From: Aequitasia sp047973235
GTDB taxonomy: Bacteria; Bacillota; Clostridia; Lachnospirales; Lachnospiraceae
Direction of reading: 5' to 3'
DNA length: 64,000 bases
NCBI GenBank assembly: GCA_047973235.1
Contig: JBKEBP010000118.1
Location: 10,287-74,286 of the forward strand
The position numbers were made by a program, and so were the translations under genes. The notes below the pieces were generated by a model. It did not search any database, was not told the DNA's origin, and saw only the letters and a program-made list of their open reading frames with translations. Shown here one piece after another: positions 9,831 through 18,560 of this stretch (within the stretch, counting starts at the first letter, position 1; each line of letters starts with the position of its first letter).

Positions 9831-10343
9831 TTACAGCCTCAATATTTGACAGTTTCCGAATAACGGGATTTTCCAAGTCCCTTTTTGAAGGCAACGGATA
9901 AACCCAACAACGCTGCAAATTGTAACATATAAACCAGGAATGGCCATTGGAAGCCAGACAAGTGGCCGACTCGCAAACAAGTTGACTGCGAACGGATGAT
10001 TGAACAATAAATGTATAGAAAAAATATCTACTACGCCGGACATTAACCCGACCCCAACATAATATGCTCCTGCAAAAAATAGTGAGAAGAAGCTAATGGA
10101 GCATAATAACATACCTTGGTTTGCATTATGCCGCGCCCGCGGGTCGCCCGGAGCAAGCAACATAGGAATGCAGAACATGGGCAGAATATACGCAAAAGCG
10201 TTTATAAGGCTTCCGCCTTCCTTTGCCCGAAAATCATCGTTATCGTTTGGTACCGTATGTATTGGTGGTGTGTTATGCTTGCCGCACGAGGGGCAAAATC
10301 GATCGTTGGCGGTTAATTCCCGCCCGCATGTACAATTAAACAT
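9831..10343 (-). CDS. Zinc-ribbon multi-spanning membrane protein, function unknown
   Basis: A 170-residue protein with an N-terminal zinc ribbon (CTCGRELTANDRFCPSCGKH, residues 4-23; Cys pairs CxC/CxxC) and at least three hydrophobic helices after residue 45. One segment reads GDPRARHNANQGMLL, typical of small tetraspanning proteins (DUF4870-like) that carry an RxHAxQ-type motif. It is preceded by AAAGGAGGCTGTACC and lies between the DUF4097-like protein and cardiolipin synthase. The ribbon implies a cytoplasmic metal-binding or protein-contact head on a membrane body. No specific function can be assigned. Confidence 0.7.
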   Translation of the reverse strand: MFNCTCGRELTANDRFCPSCGKHNTPPIHTVPNDNDDFRAKEGGSLINAFAYILPMFCIPMLLAPGDPRARHNANQGMLLCSISFFSLFFAGAYYVGVGLMSGVVDIFSIHLLFNHPFAVNLFASRPLVWLPMAIPGLYVTICSVVGFIRCLQKGTWKIPLFGNCQILRL

Positions 10344-10380
10344 GGTACAGCCTCCTTTTTAAATATATATTATGATTAGT

Positions 10381-11226
10381 TTAAGTTGCTTTTTGAGTTT
10401 CCTGCCCATCAAAGGCAATATTGACATTCCCCATGATAACGCTTGTTTCCAAAATCTTTGAACCGTTACCATGAATATCTGTTTGGGGTGACTCAAAACT
10501 TCCGGTACGGCGGATTGTTTTGAAGTTTTCTTTATTGTCGGCAACTGTGCAGTCAATGCTTCCGGTTTGCGCGGTCAAGAAAATTCGATTCCCTGTTCCA
10601 ATCCGACGGGCACTAATGCCACCAACAGTCGTGCTTAACGACAAGTCCTGTTCCGCGTGAAGATTACTGGCGCTAATCTTTCCCACTGCGTTTTTGATAA
10701 AAACCGACTCATCTGATTTGACATTTACCACATCAATCCATCCGGCAGAAGAGGTCACATGAATCGCTTCATTGGTAGCTATTCCGACGAGTTCAATTTT
10801 TCCGGTATCAGTAGATAGGGTAATGCTGCCATTGTAATCATTTGGAACTTGTACATGGACTTGCTTGTGCTTTTCAGAGAGAAATACATCTGAGATATTC
10901 TGAAATCCAAGATAATTCCGCTCCCTGATATGCAAGTGACCATTGCTTTGCTCAACAGCCACCCCCCAACTCCCTGTTTCCCCCCAAGTAATTCTGACTG
11001 CATCAAGATTGGCACTCATCACCGAAACATTCAGAACTTTACAGGAAAGATCAATCTGAGTTATCGGTTCTTCACAAACAATCGTTTTGAAATCCTCGTG
11101 AATCGTTTGTCGATGGGTTCCATGGAAAAAGGTTGATGATGAGCCGTCCACCACCTTGCCACACTGTGGGCAATATACTGTACCTTGCCGTATCGCTTGA
11201 CCACATTGGCTACAATATGCACTCAT
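10381..11226 (-). CDS. Zinc-ribbon protein with DUF4097-like beta-helical domain
   Basis: A 281-residue protein starting with a zinc ribbon (YCSQCGQAIRQGTVYCPQCG, residues 4-23). From about residue 75 a repetitive beta-strand region follows (INVHVPNDY-like strands: VQVPNDYNGSITLSTDTGKI, then VTSSAGWIDVVNV and KNAVGKISASNLHAE), typical of the DUF4097 adhesin-like right-handed fold. There are no membrane helices. DUF4097 proteins are often found with envelope-stress or anti-sigma systems, and here the neighbours are a membrane zinc-ribbon protein and cardiolipin synthase. The start is supported by AAGGAGGGAAATTA just upstream. The biochemical role is unknown. Confidence 0.75.
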   Translation of the reverse strand: MSAYCSQCGQAIRQGTVYCPQCGKVVDGSSSTFFHGTHRQTIHEDFKTIVCEEPITQIDLSCKVLNVSVMSANLDAVRITWGETGSWGVAVEQSNGHLHIRERNYLGFQNISDVFLSEKHKQVHVQVPNDYNGSITLSTDTGKIELVGIATNEAIHVTSSAGWIDVVNVKSDESVFIKNAVGKISASNLHAEQDLSLSTTVGGISARRIGTGNRIFLTAQTGSIDCTVADNKENFKTIRRTGSFESPQTDIHGNGSKILETSVIMGNVNIAFDGQETQKAT

Positions 11227-11359
11227 TAATTTCCCTCCTTTGAATAAGCTCTTTCGTGATAGCCTCTGCGCATTCCACTTGTTTCACCGTGACAATAACG
11301 GTGCTTGCTACAACGGCCACAGTTGCTACGGCTGTTAAGACGCCAAATAATACTTTCAT
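11210..11359 (-). CDS. Small single-pass membrane protein (49 aa)
   Basis: A 49-residue peptide beginning MKVLFGVLTAVATVAVVAS with one hydrophobic helix followed by a charged tail ending RREINECIL. The start is placed at ATG 11359 because an AAAGGAGACTATACA ribosome binding site directly precedes it; a longer frame reaching 11416 has no such signal. Its end overlaps the start of the zinc-ribbon/DUF4097 gene by 17 bases, so it looks like the first cistron of the envelope cluster. Function unknown. Confidence 0.6.
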   Translation of the reverse strand: MKVLFGVLTAVATVAVVASTVIVTVKQVECAEAITKELIQRREINECIL

Positions 11360-11552
11360 TGTATAGTCTCCTTTATTGTATATTTGAAGATGAACGGCGC
11401 GATACTTAATAAACACACTGTTGTTTTCTCTTCATGTTTATACTATAATTAAAACGAAAGCGCTCTGCAATCAGCAATTATTTTGCTTTTGGAATTAAAT
11501 CAGCAATATATCGAAAAGCGTTTACTAAGTATCAAAAAGGAGGAAATTAACG

Positions 11553-12110
11553 ATGGATGCTCGTGTTCGTTATACTAGAATGGCAATCAAAAACAGCTTT
11601 GTGGAGCTTCTACGTGATAAACCGGTCAATAAAATTACTGTGACCGGCATTTGTGAGTTGGCACAAATCAATCGTGCAACTTTTTATAAATATTACACGG
11701 ACCCATTTGATCTGCTTAAGCAAATTGAAGCCGAATTGCTCTTGGAACTTAATGAATTTATTAAACATACATCTAGCTCAAACCTTATGCATAGCATCAA
11801 AACAGTCCTGACTGAAATACAGCGTAGCAGCGATACCTTTAAGGTTTTGATTTCGCCCAATGGGAACAGTGGATTTATTGGCCAAGTGCTAATGCTGTGT
11901 TATCAAAGTAATCTGTCAGTTCTGGACAATCAATTTCCCGGCTTGAGTAATGCACAAAAAAAATGGTTTTATTACTTTTTAGCTGAAGGCGTCTGTGGGA
12001 TCATTCAGCAGTGGGTAGCTGATGACATGAAAGAGTCACCGGATGAAGTGGCCGAGTTCATTAGTCGGCTTAACGATATACTGTTGAGAGAGTTGCAAGT
12101 TCCATCATAG
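11553..12110 (+). CDS. TetR/AcrR-family transcriptional regulator
   Basis: A 185-residue regulator with an N-terminal TetR helix-turn-helix (VNKITVTGICELAQINRATF, about residues 26-45, then YKYYTDPFDLL). The C-terminal ligand domain resembles the TetR_C_8 type found with FYYFLAEG-like motifs (KKWFYYFLAEGVCGI). A strong AAAAAGGAGG precedes the ATG. It is divergent from the zinc-ribbon/cardiolipin synthase cluster across about 190 bases, so it probably represses that cluster, itself, or both. The ligand is unknown. Confidence 0.85.
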   Translation: MDARVRYTRMAIKNSFVELLRDKPVNKITVTGICELAQINRATFYKYYTDPFDLLKQIEAELLLELNEFIKHTSSSNLMHSIKTVLTEIQRSSDTFKVLISPNGNSGFIGQVLMLCYQSNLSVLDNQFPGLSNAQKKWFYYFLAEGVCGIIQQWVADDMKESPDEVAEFISRLNDILLRELQVPS

Positions 12111-12168
12111 CAAGATAGTGAACTGCCCACCGTTGCAAAGCTCCGAGCAGGGTCCGGGGCAGCGACAC

Positions 12169-12206
12169 GGCAAGCGAGCGCGGTTAGATAACCGCGCTCG
12201 CTTGCC
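12169..12206 (+). terminator. GC-rich perfect hairpin after the TetR gene
   Basis: Arms GGCAAGCGAGCGCGGTT (12169-12185) and its exact complement (12190-12206) flank a 4-base AGAT loop. It is unusually GC-rich for this region and has no clear T tract, so it may be a terminator or a relic of a mobile element. It sits between the TetR gene and the convergent dehydrogenase gene. Confidence 0.5.
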
Positions 12207-12313
12207 AGTAGTTTAACACTTATTGGTGACTGAAATGAGGATATGGTGCTAGAGCATGAGACATTACGTAAAATATGAGATGCTTTTTCAACATGTCCTC
12301 TAATCATGATAGT

Positions 12314-13111
12314 TTATACTCTCGCGTGCGTTGTCCACCAGCCGCCATCAATTGTGATAGTTGCCCCAGTGATAAATCCCGCTTTTGGAGACGCGAGGAA
12401 GGCAAATAGCTTTGCGACCTCCCAGTCCTCGCCGATTCTGCGGCTTGGTATTGCTTTGAGTGCCTCATCCGTACCAAGTGCTTCCCAGGCCGCATCCGGC
12501 ATGAGATTTGTACGAATAAGCCCCGGACAAACAGCGTTTACTCTAATATATGGATTTTCTCCTTCGAGTAAGGGTGCCACACCTGTTGGCCTACCGGATA
12601 TGTCTACCGGATTTTTATTCAGTAGCCCTGCTGCACTTTGTCTGGTGTAGTTGAGCAGAGCGGCTTTGAGAACATTGTACGGGATTGAGTCGCCTATCAT
12701 GAACGATGCGACCGATGCGGTGTGAGTTATGCTTGGGTTTTTCGATTTTCGCAACAGAGGAACAGCATATTTTGTAAACATCGCATGACTATTGAGATAA
12801 AGCTTAAATCCCCGCTCAAAATCTTCAGCATCGACGTTTTCAGTGTTCCCAGTTATTGCAGACCCGGCGTTACAAATCAGTGAATCCACGGCTCCAAACT
12901 TTTCCTTAGCAAATTTCACGGCTGCGATAATCTCGCTTTCCTGAGTGACATCACACTTAAAAGCTGTGAAATTTTCACCCAAGCCCTCAGTCTTCGTGAA
13001 ATTGCGACCCATGCCAATGACCTTTGCACCTTGATTTAGAAACTCTTTCGCTGTCGCAAGGCCGATTCCGGAAGTCGCACCAGTTATTATTACTCTATAT
13101 CCACTTAGCAT
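12314..13111 (-). CDS. Short-chain dehydrogenase/reductase (SDR)
   Basis: A 265-residue classical SDR, an NAD(P)-dependent oxidoreductase acting on an alcohol or ketone. The Rossmann nucleotide motif TGATSGIG is at about residues 10-17, the structural NAG motif is present as CNAG (about 95) and the catalytic YxxxK occurs as YNVLK (about 170). The C-terminal signature FITGATITIDGGW is typical. AATGGAGGAATCAAA precedes the ATG. It is the last gene of a minus-strand set with a second SDR and a flavin reductase, and is about 36% identical in feel to the neighbouring SDR in its N-terminal half, suggesting an ancient tandem duplication (not aligned formally). Substrate unknown. Confidence 0.85.
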   Translation of the reverse strand: MLSGYRVIITGATSGIGLATAKEFLNQGAKVIGMGRNFTKTEGLGENFTAFKCDVTQESEIIAAVKFAKEKFGAVDSLICNAGSAITGNTENVDAEDFERGFKLYLNSHAMFTKYAVPLLRKSKNPSITHTASVASFMIGDSIPYNVLKAALLNYTRQSAAGLLNKNPVDISGRPTGVAPLLEGENPYIRVNAVCPGLIRTNLMPDAAWEALGTDEALKAIPSRRIGEDWEVAKLFAFLASPKAGFITGATITIDGGWWTTHARV

Positions 13112-13142
13112 TTTGATTCCTCCATTCTAGCGTTTAAGCTGC

Positions 13143-13895
13143 TTAGCCCACAACGGTCATAAGACCGCCGTCTATCAGAACATCTGCGCCGTTAATATAC
13201 ATCGCATCCTCGGAAGCGAGGAAGGCGATAAGGTCAGCGACCTCCTCAGGCTTTCCCGTCCGGCCGCATGTAATCGCCGCCATTTGTTGATACATTTGAA
13301 CCACAGCCTCGTTACCCATCCCAGAACCCTCGCGCTCAAAGATTGGAGTCTCGATAAATCCCGGAGATACAGAGTTTGCACGTACTCCGATAAATCCCGC
13401 CGCTTGCTGCTTTGTATACAGCACAAACGCATTTTTTGCGAGATTATACAGTGTGTTGTCCGGGGCACAGATGCGGCTTGCGGATGAGGCATTATTCACG
13501 ATACAGGCATTTTTCTTTGGCGCTTTAAGCAGCAGAGGATACAGAGCTTTTCCAAACAGCATACCTGCGCGAAGCAGCAGAGCAAAGCAGCGGTCAAATT
13601 GCTCAGAAGTAACATCTTTGATCGTGGTAGTCTCGCCAAAACCTGCGTTGTTTACAAATGTATCCAGTTCACCTGCGAATGTATCGCTTATGAATGCACA
13701 TGCTTTCTCGATCTGTGCCGGATCTCGAACATCGCATTCGCAGGGGATAAACTTACTGCCGAGTTCGGTAGTTTTCGCGAAATTTCGACCTATGCCGATT
13801 ACGGTCGCGCCCTGCTCGATAAATAACTTTGTCGTTGATAGACCAATGCCTGAAGTGGCACCTGTTATGACAATCTTATAATTTTTAAACATCAT
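13143..13895 (-). CDS. Short-chain dehydrogenase/reductase (SDR)
   Basis: A 250-residue classical SDR with the dinucleotide-binding motif TGATSGIG near residue 12, NNAG near 85 and the catalytic YNLAK near 150. The ending is AMYINGADVLIDGGLMTVVG. The start is ATG 13895: AGGAGG on the minus strand (13904-13909) ends 8 bases before it, whereas a TTG at 13922 lies inside the end of the upstream gene. It follows the flavin oxidoreductase closely and precedes the second SDR by about 30 bases, so all three are likely one transcript. Hydroxysteroid-dehydrogenase-type roles are possible, but the sequence does not fix a substrate. Confidence 0.86.
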   Translation of the reverse strand: MMFKNYKIVITGATSGIGLSTTKLFIEQGATVIGIGRNFAKTTELGSKFIPCECDVRDPAQIEKACAFISDTFAGELDTFVNNAGFGETTTIKDVTSEQFDRCFALLLRAGMLFGKALYPLLLKAPKKNACIVNNASSASRICAPDNTLYNLAKNAFVLYTKQQAAGFIGVRANSVSPGFIETPIFEREGSGMGNEAVVQMYQQMAAITCGRTGKPEEVADLIAFLASEDAMYINGADVLIDGGLMTVVG

Positions 13896-13918
13896 TGAAC
13901 ATTCCTCCTGTTTATTAC

Positions 13919-15859
13919 TCAAAATCCTGCTGAATAGACCAGCCCATCAGAGAGCGCATTATGGATTCTGCCTCCAGCCTTGGCATCTCCGATAACCACA
14001 ACTCGCTCGAATCTTTCATCAAAACCTTGCCGGATGTCTTTCTTTGGCGCAACGCCAAGGGAGAGCACTATTGAGTCCGCTTGGAGCTCGACCTTTTCTC
14101 CTGTTTCTACTTTTGTGAGCAGGACTCCCTTGTCACTTATTTCCTCGAGCCTATGCCCCGGGAACATGCCCGGTTGCTTCGGCATAAGTCTACCCATTAT
14201 ATCCATCAATATAACCGCATAGATTTCCGGCCCAATATTCGGCAGCATCTCAACTATCGAAACTTCAATGCCCATATCCTGAAGCTTTTCTGCTGTCTCG
14301 AGTCCCGTCAGACCGCTGCCAACGATAATCGTATGACCTGTGGGCTTAATCTTGCCTTCGAGTACATCCGTTGCAAAATATACATTCTTTGCCGCGACGC
14401 CGGGTATTTTCGGCACAATGGGCGATGCGCCAACAGCTAGAAAAACGCCAACCGGATTAATCTGCGCAACAACCTCCGGTGTTGCCTCGGTACTCAGTTT
14501 CAGCTTGACCCCGACGAGCTCCATCTGACGTACAAGAGTGTCTTTGAGCATGGTAATCTTGTCCTTATACTCAGCAACTTTATCAGCAACATTTAAGCTG
14601 CCGCCAAGTATACTCTCTTTCTCAAAAAGCGTAACATCGTATCCTCGTCCGGCGAGAGTGATTGCCGCCTGCATTCCCGCAGGACCACCGCCCACGATGG
14701 CAACCGGCTTTCCGTCCCCGTTTTCTTCCATGCAATCAAACAATCCTTCTTTTCCGAGGAGAGGATTTAATGTGCAGCGAGATGAACCCGAACCTATAAG
14801 CGATTCAAAGCAATACAGGCAACCGATGCATTTGCGAATTTCGTCATCTCTGCCCTCAAATGCTTTTTTAGCCCATTGCGGATCGCTGAGCTGTGAGCGT
14901 CCGACTCCAACGAAATCACTTATCCCCTCTTCAAGCAGAGAGTTTGCAAACGCGGGATCTTTTATAGTGTTCGTCCCGATTACAGGAACTGACACAGCGT
15001 CCGTGATTGCCTTTGTGACATGCTTTCTCCAGCCCGCAGGATAAGAATACGGCTCAATAGAGGTAAAGCTTGAGAAGTAGGTGGATACGCTGACATCGAT
15101 TCCGTCTACTCCCGCCGCCTCCATGGCTTTTGCGATTGAGACCGCCACATCACTCGTTATCGTACCCTCCTGCTTATCTGAGAGAAATTCCTCACCATTC
15201 ATGCGTATCACAATTGCAAAATCTCGGCCGCAGGCATTTCGTATACCCTTGATTATCTCAGTCGGGAAACGTAATCTGTTTTCAAAGCTGCCGCCATACT
15301 GATCACTGCGCTTGTTATAATACTCAGAGAGAAACTGATTAATAAGGTAGCCATGCGAGCCATGCAGATCAACACCATCGAAGCCCGCAGCCTTGCAGAA
15401 AACCGCCGATGCAATGAACTGCTGGACGAGTTCCTGTACCTGTTCGGTTGAAAACGGAGTTGGAATAATGCCGGAGATTGTAGGTACATCACCTGCAGAA
15501 TAGATAACACCGCCGTTGAGAAGCGGACTGTTGGTATTTCCGCCGTGATGAAGCTGGGCGAATATTTTGGTGCCATGCTTATGTACTCTGGTTGTCATTT
15601 CCGATAGACTTTTAAGACAGGCCGTCCCTGTAACACTGACCTGTCGTGGAAGAGCTACTCCGTGCACATCGTTGACTCTGAATATTTCGGTCATTATAAG
15701 ACCGACTCCGCCCTTCGCTCTCTCCTCGTAATAGCGTATAAGAGTTTCTGACGCCTCACCATTAAGTTCCGCGTACCCAAGTGTCATCGATGTCATTACC
15801 ACACGGTTTTTTAGTCTTACAGGACCAATCTGACCCTTTTCAAACAATTTGTTATACAA
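13919..15859 (-). CDS. NADH:flavin oxidoreductase (old yellow enzyme fused to FAD/NAD domain, 4Fe-4S)
   Basis: A 646-residue enzyme of the 2,4-dienoyl-CoA reductase / BaiCD-BaiH architecture. The N-terminal FMN-binding TIM barrel (1-330) has HHGGN and the substrate-pocket segment DLHGSHGYLINQFLS. A 4Fe-4S cysteine set follows (CIGCLYCFE...CTLNP, about 340-365), then an FAD domain (VAIVGGGPAGMQAA, about 390) and an NAD domain (IIVGSGLTGLETA, about 515). Such enzymes reduce activated C=C bonds with NAD(P)H through a flavin chain. TTG is the start, supported by GAGGAGG 8 bases upstream. Clustered with two SDRs and an upstream AraC regulator, it likely reduces an enone-type substrate, possibly a steroid, bile acid or phenolic; that part is inference. 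Confidence 0.9.
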   Translation of the reverse strand: MYNKLFEKGQIGPVRLKNRVVMTSMTLGYAELNGEASETLIRYYEERAKGGVGLIMTEIFRVNDVHGVALPRQVSVTGTACLKSLSEMTTRVHKHGTKIFAQLHHGGNTNSPLLNGGVIYSAGDVPTISGIIPTPFSTEQVQELVQQFIASAVFCKAAGFDGVDLHGSHGYLINQFLSEYYNKRSDQYGGSFENRLRFPTEIIKGIRNACGRDFAIVIRMNGEEFLSDKQEGTITSDVAVSIAKAMEAAGVDGIDVSVSTYFSSFTSIEPYSYPAGWRKHVTKAITDAVSVPVIGTNTIKDPAFANSLLEEGISDFVGVGRSQLSDPQWAKKAFEGRDDEIRKCIGCLYCFESLIGSGSSRCTLNPLLGKEGLFDCMEENGDGKPVAIVGGGPAGMQAAITLAGRGYDVTLFEKESILGGSLNVADKVAEYKDKITMLKDTLVRQMELVGVKLKLSTEATPEVVAQINPVGVFLAVGASPIVPKIPGVAAKNVYFATDVLEGKIKPTGHTIIVGSGLTGLETAEKLQDMGIEVSIVEMLPNIGPEIYAVILMDIMGRLMPKQPGMFPGHRLEEISDKGVLLTKVETGEKVELQADSIVLSLGVAPKKDIRQGFDERFERVVVIGDAKAGGRIHNALSDGLVYSAGF

Positions 15860-16056
15860 ATGCCCGTCCTCCTCAAAATTATTTAGCGCAACCTTTTGGT
15901 CGTTCTATATAATTATTGTAAAAGCTGTCAGCTGGATTTTATAGAATATGTATATAATTATTTGTATTATTCTTAGATATCTTCCTTCCTCACCCAAAAT
16001 CGATGAAGCTTTGATATTTTAACGTAAATGCAAAAGCAGCACACTCGATTTTCAAA

Positions 16057-17211
16057 TCAAGCGTGCTGCTGTCTGTATTGCCGTGGCGTGTGTCCGGTAT
16101 ATTGCTTAAAGTTTCGCGAAAAGTGACTTTGATCGGAAAAGGATAGCATCGATGCGATTTCAGATATTGATTTATCCGAAAACAATATGAGCTTTTTCGC
16201 CTCCTCTATTTTCTCGGAGATGACATAGGTGCTGAAATTCATTCCGTACTCTTCTTTGAAAACAGTGGAAAGATAGCTTGGATTGAGCTTGAGCTTTTCC
16301 GCGATATCTTCAAGTTTTATCTTGTTGCTAATATTGGACTTTACATAGTCAATGCAGTAATATGTGGGGTAGGAGAGGTTCTTCATTTTTAGCACCTGCA
16401 CTTTTTTGCAAAACGATATCAGCATCTCCTCAATCAGCCGGTCGATTGTCGAGAAATTCGTAATTTTCTCAATAATCCCTTGGTACTTTAGCAACAGTGA
16501 CAAGCCGTCTTTCGTAGGAAGACCTCCTCCAACAGCCTCAAGAAAGACCAATGTTGTCAGCGCTACAACGGCATTTTTCTTGCTACGCAAATCCCAGGCG
16601 TCTAAGTAGAGAGTCCTCATTGCAATCGGCAGATACTCAAGGATCTCCGTTCTAAGAGTGTGAAGATTTCCAGATCTCACACTTCGAAGAATTCTTTTCT
16701 CAATGAAATAGGTAATGTATGTTAGTTCAGGGTTTTCAGCCTGACTCTTCCCATATAGAAAAAACCATATACCCTCATCCGGAAGAATAATTTCCTTTAT
16801 ATCCTGTTCAAATTGCAAAGGAATTCCATGTAGGAACATACTGATTAGATTTAGAATATTAAGATAATTGCTGCTGGGTAACGGCGCAATGCTATCGCCC
16901 TGTGCGAGGAAAATTATTTCAGTCACGATTTTACCCCTGATAACTGCCATAGCATATATCAAGCGTTCTCTGTTCTTGTTGTTATAAATAATCAGAGGGT
17001 TGTGAACCTTTAATTGCTCAGTTAATTTGCTGAGAATATGCTTCTCAACTGATGGAACAATATTACTTCCTATGCTGTATGAAAAACTGCCGCTTCTGCA
17101 ATCAAAGCATAGTATTGGTATTCCTGTGATAGAATAGATGGAGTTGAGATAGTTGTGCATTTCTTCCAAAAGTGCCTCCCATACGAGTTTAATTTTATAA
17201 TTATCATACAA
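16057..17211 (-). CDS. AraC-family transcriptional regulator
   Basis: A 384-residue regulator with a long unclassified N-terminal sensing region and a C-terminal double helix-turn-helix of AraC type (IKLEDIAEKLKLNPSYLSTV, then ISEIASMLSFSDQSHFSRNF and the terminal GHTPRQYR). The most upstream start is TTG 17211, with only a weak ribosome binding site; an ATG at 17160 preceded by GGAAG is an alternative. It is encoded about 200 bases upstream of, and in the same direction as, the flavin oxidoreductase/SDR genes, and probably controls them. The effector is unknown. Confidence 0.85.
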   Translation of the reverse strand: MYDNYKIKLVWEALLEEMHNYLNSIYSITGIPILCFDCRSGSFSYSIGSNIVPSVEKHILSKLTEQLKVHNPLIIYNNKNRERLIYAMAVIRGKIVTEIIFLAQGDSIAPLPSSNYLNILNLISMFLHGIPLQFEQDIKEIILPDEGIWFFLYGKSQAENPELTYITYFIEKRILRSVRSGNLHTLRTEILEYLPIAMRTLYLDAWDLRSKKNAVVALTTLVFLEAVGGGLPTKDGLSLLLKYQGIIEKITNFSTIDRLIEEMLISFCKKVQVLKMKNLSYPTYYCIDYVKSNISNKIKLEDIAEKLKLNPSYLSTVFKEEYGMNFSTYVISEKIEEAKKLILFSDKSISEIASMLSFSDQSHFSRNFKQYTGHTPRQYRQQHA

Positions 17212-17319
17212 CTTTTCTAAGTATTATTCAATAGCTGAGGGTGAGAAGTGGCTTAGTATTATGTAGAGTTTAAAAGAAAAATGCAATTATTTCTCCACTC
17301 TATTCAACAATAATAGATA

Positions 17320-17466
17320 TTACCTGGCAGATAGGTTGCGAAATTCTGTCGGAGTAATTCCCTGCGTTTTTTTTAATTGCCGTATAAAGTGAATGTCACT
17401 TTCATATCCACAAAAACCAGACAGTTTTTTAACATTATTAAGCAAGGTAGAATGAAAAATTAATTT
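17320..17466 (-). pseudogene. AraC-family regulator, C-terminal fragment
   Basis: The minus strand encodes a short in-frame stretch ending in a stop at 17320. It contains LSGFCGYESDIHFIRQLKKT followed by QGITPTEFRNL, the second helix-turn-helix and tail of an AraC regulator. An in-frame stop lies just upstream (near 17467) and there is no start or sensing domain, so it is a remnant. It is not a duplicate of the intact AraC gene beside it, because the residues differ (GHTPRQYR against GITPTEFR). Confidence 0.65.
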
Positions 17467-17590
17467 CTAGTTGGCAAGAGTAAATTCTACACCTGTAGAA
17501 ATTACCTTCGCACCACTTTTTTCTGTGGTCAGTCGAAAAACTAAAACGAGAAAGATTTTAGTCAAAAGGCGGGGCACTGCAGAAGCGGGT

Positions 17591-17633
17591 GAGTAATCAT
17601 CTGTGGAGCAGTGCTCCGTTACGTATGATTATC
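17591..17633. other. Imperfect inverted repeat in the 17.2-17.7 kb intergenic region
   Basis: GAGTAATCAT (17591-17600) pairs with ATGATTATC (17625-17633), and GGAGCA pairs with TGCTCC inside it. The surrounding 17467-17640 stretch has no gene that I recognise. It also contains a small repeat, ATTCTACACCTGTAGAA. It may be an RNA structure, an operator or debris from the decayed AraC gene. Confidence 0.35.
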
Positions 17634-17657
17634 TTTGGAATTAGAAGAGTAATGAAT

Positions 17658-17687
17658 TTGAATAGTTGGCAGCACTCATGGTATAAT
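17658..17687 (+). promoter_or_regulatory. Probable sigma-A promoter for the RpiR regulator gene
   Basis: TTGAAT (17658-17663) and TATAAT (17682-17687) are separated by 18 bases, and the ATG of the RpiR gene follows about 45 bases later after GCGAAAGGAATG. Prediction is from pattern only. Confidence 0.55.
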
Positions 17688-17732
17688 CTAAAGAACACGC
17701 AACAAAGAAACAAGCGAAAGGAATGAGTACAT

Positions 17733-18515
17733 ATGAATGTATTACAAAATCTGGTTGGATTGTATAATCATCTTTCACTAGACAGCACATATCGGAACGT
17801 ATGTAAAGCAATTCTAAATAATCTGGAGTTTTCCGCCGGTGCAACAATATACGAGATTGCGGAGCTGGCGGACTCCTCAAGGACAACGGTCTGGCGGATG
17901 GTACAGAAGATGGGATATCAGGACTTTACGAGCTTCCACCACGATCTGAAAAAGGCAGTGAGCCAATATACTTATTACAATCGGATCTTACCTGCTGACA
18001 TGATTACGGATGAAGAAGGAATTAAAAATGCATTCACGGATCAGGCCAGTCAGGTTCCGGCAATTATTCAGGAGTATGTAAATGCAGAGGAACTCGCCAG
18101 GATGACCCGAATTCTTTTTGACGCCGATAAAGTCAATATTTATGCATCATTTCAAAGCGCGGCAGTATTTTCGCTGCAGCAGAATCTGGCGATGACCGGG
18201 AAAGAGACGAACTACGTTAGTATGGTTCCGGACATGCTGGAAAACAGTAAGACACTCACATCTGAGAGCATCGTATTTATGAATATTATTGAGTATGCTG
18301 AAACGATGAATATCGCGGAAGTATTTACGGAAGTGAAGAAGAGAGGGGCAAAGATATACGTTGTGATAGAAGCGAAGCACCGCCATCGGAAATATGTCGA
18401 TAAAGTATTGATTCCATATTCGGGTGAGGCTGGTATAGCTGCGGAAATGATGATGTTTGAAATGTATTTTTATATTTTGAGTGAAAGCTATCGATATAAA
18501 TACTTAAATGAATAA
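17733..18515 (+). CDS. MurR/RpiR-family transcriptional regulator
   Basis: A 260-residue regulator with an N-terminal RpiR helix-turn-helix (SAGATIYEIAELADSSRTTV, about residues 35-54, then WRMVQKMGYQDF). The C-terminal region corresponds to a SIS-like domain (VNIYASFQSAAVFSLQQNLA and later KKRGAKIYVVIEA). SIS domains bind phosphosugars, so the effector is probably a sugar phosphate. It stands just upstream of a sugar isomerase and a Gfo/Idh/MocA dehydrogenase, which it likely controls. The SIS part is diverged relative to typical members. Confidence 0.83.
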   Translation: MNVLQNLVGLYNHLSLDSTYRNVCKAILNNLEFSAGATIYEIAELADSSRTTVWRMVQKMGYQDFTSFHHDLKKAVSQYTYYNRILPADMITDEEGIKNAFTDQASQVPAIIQEYVNAEELARMTRILFDADKVNIYASFQSAAVFSLQQNLAMTGKETNYVSMVPDMLENSKTLTSESIVFMNIIEYAETMNIAEVFTEVKKRGAKIYVVIEAKHRHRKYVDKVLIPYSGEAGIAAEMMMFEMYFYILSESYRYKYLNE

Positions 18516-18528
18516 TAAATGTCTGACG

Positions 18529-18560
18529 CCGGTTTCAATTTTGAAACCGGTTTTTCTTTT
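18529..18560 (+). terminator. Rho-independent terminator after the RpiR gene
   Basis: CCGGTTTCAA (18529-18538) pairs with TTGAAACCGG (18541-18550), followed by TTTTTCTTTT. It would separate transcription of the regulator from the isomerase gene. Confidence 0.85.

Noticed and set aside
12169..12206. Attachment site or IS end
   Set aside because: Only a hairpin is visible; no matching copy or target duplication was found by eye.
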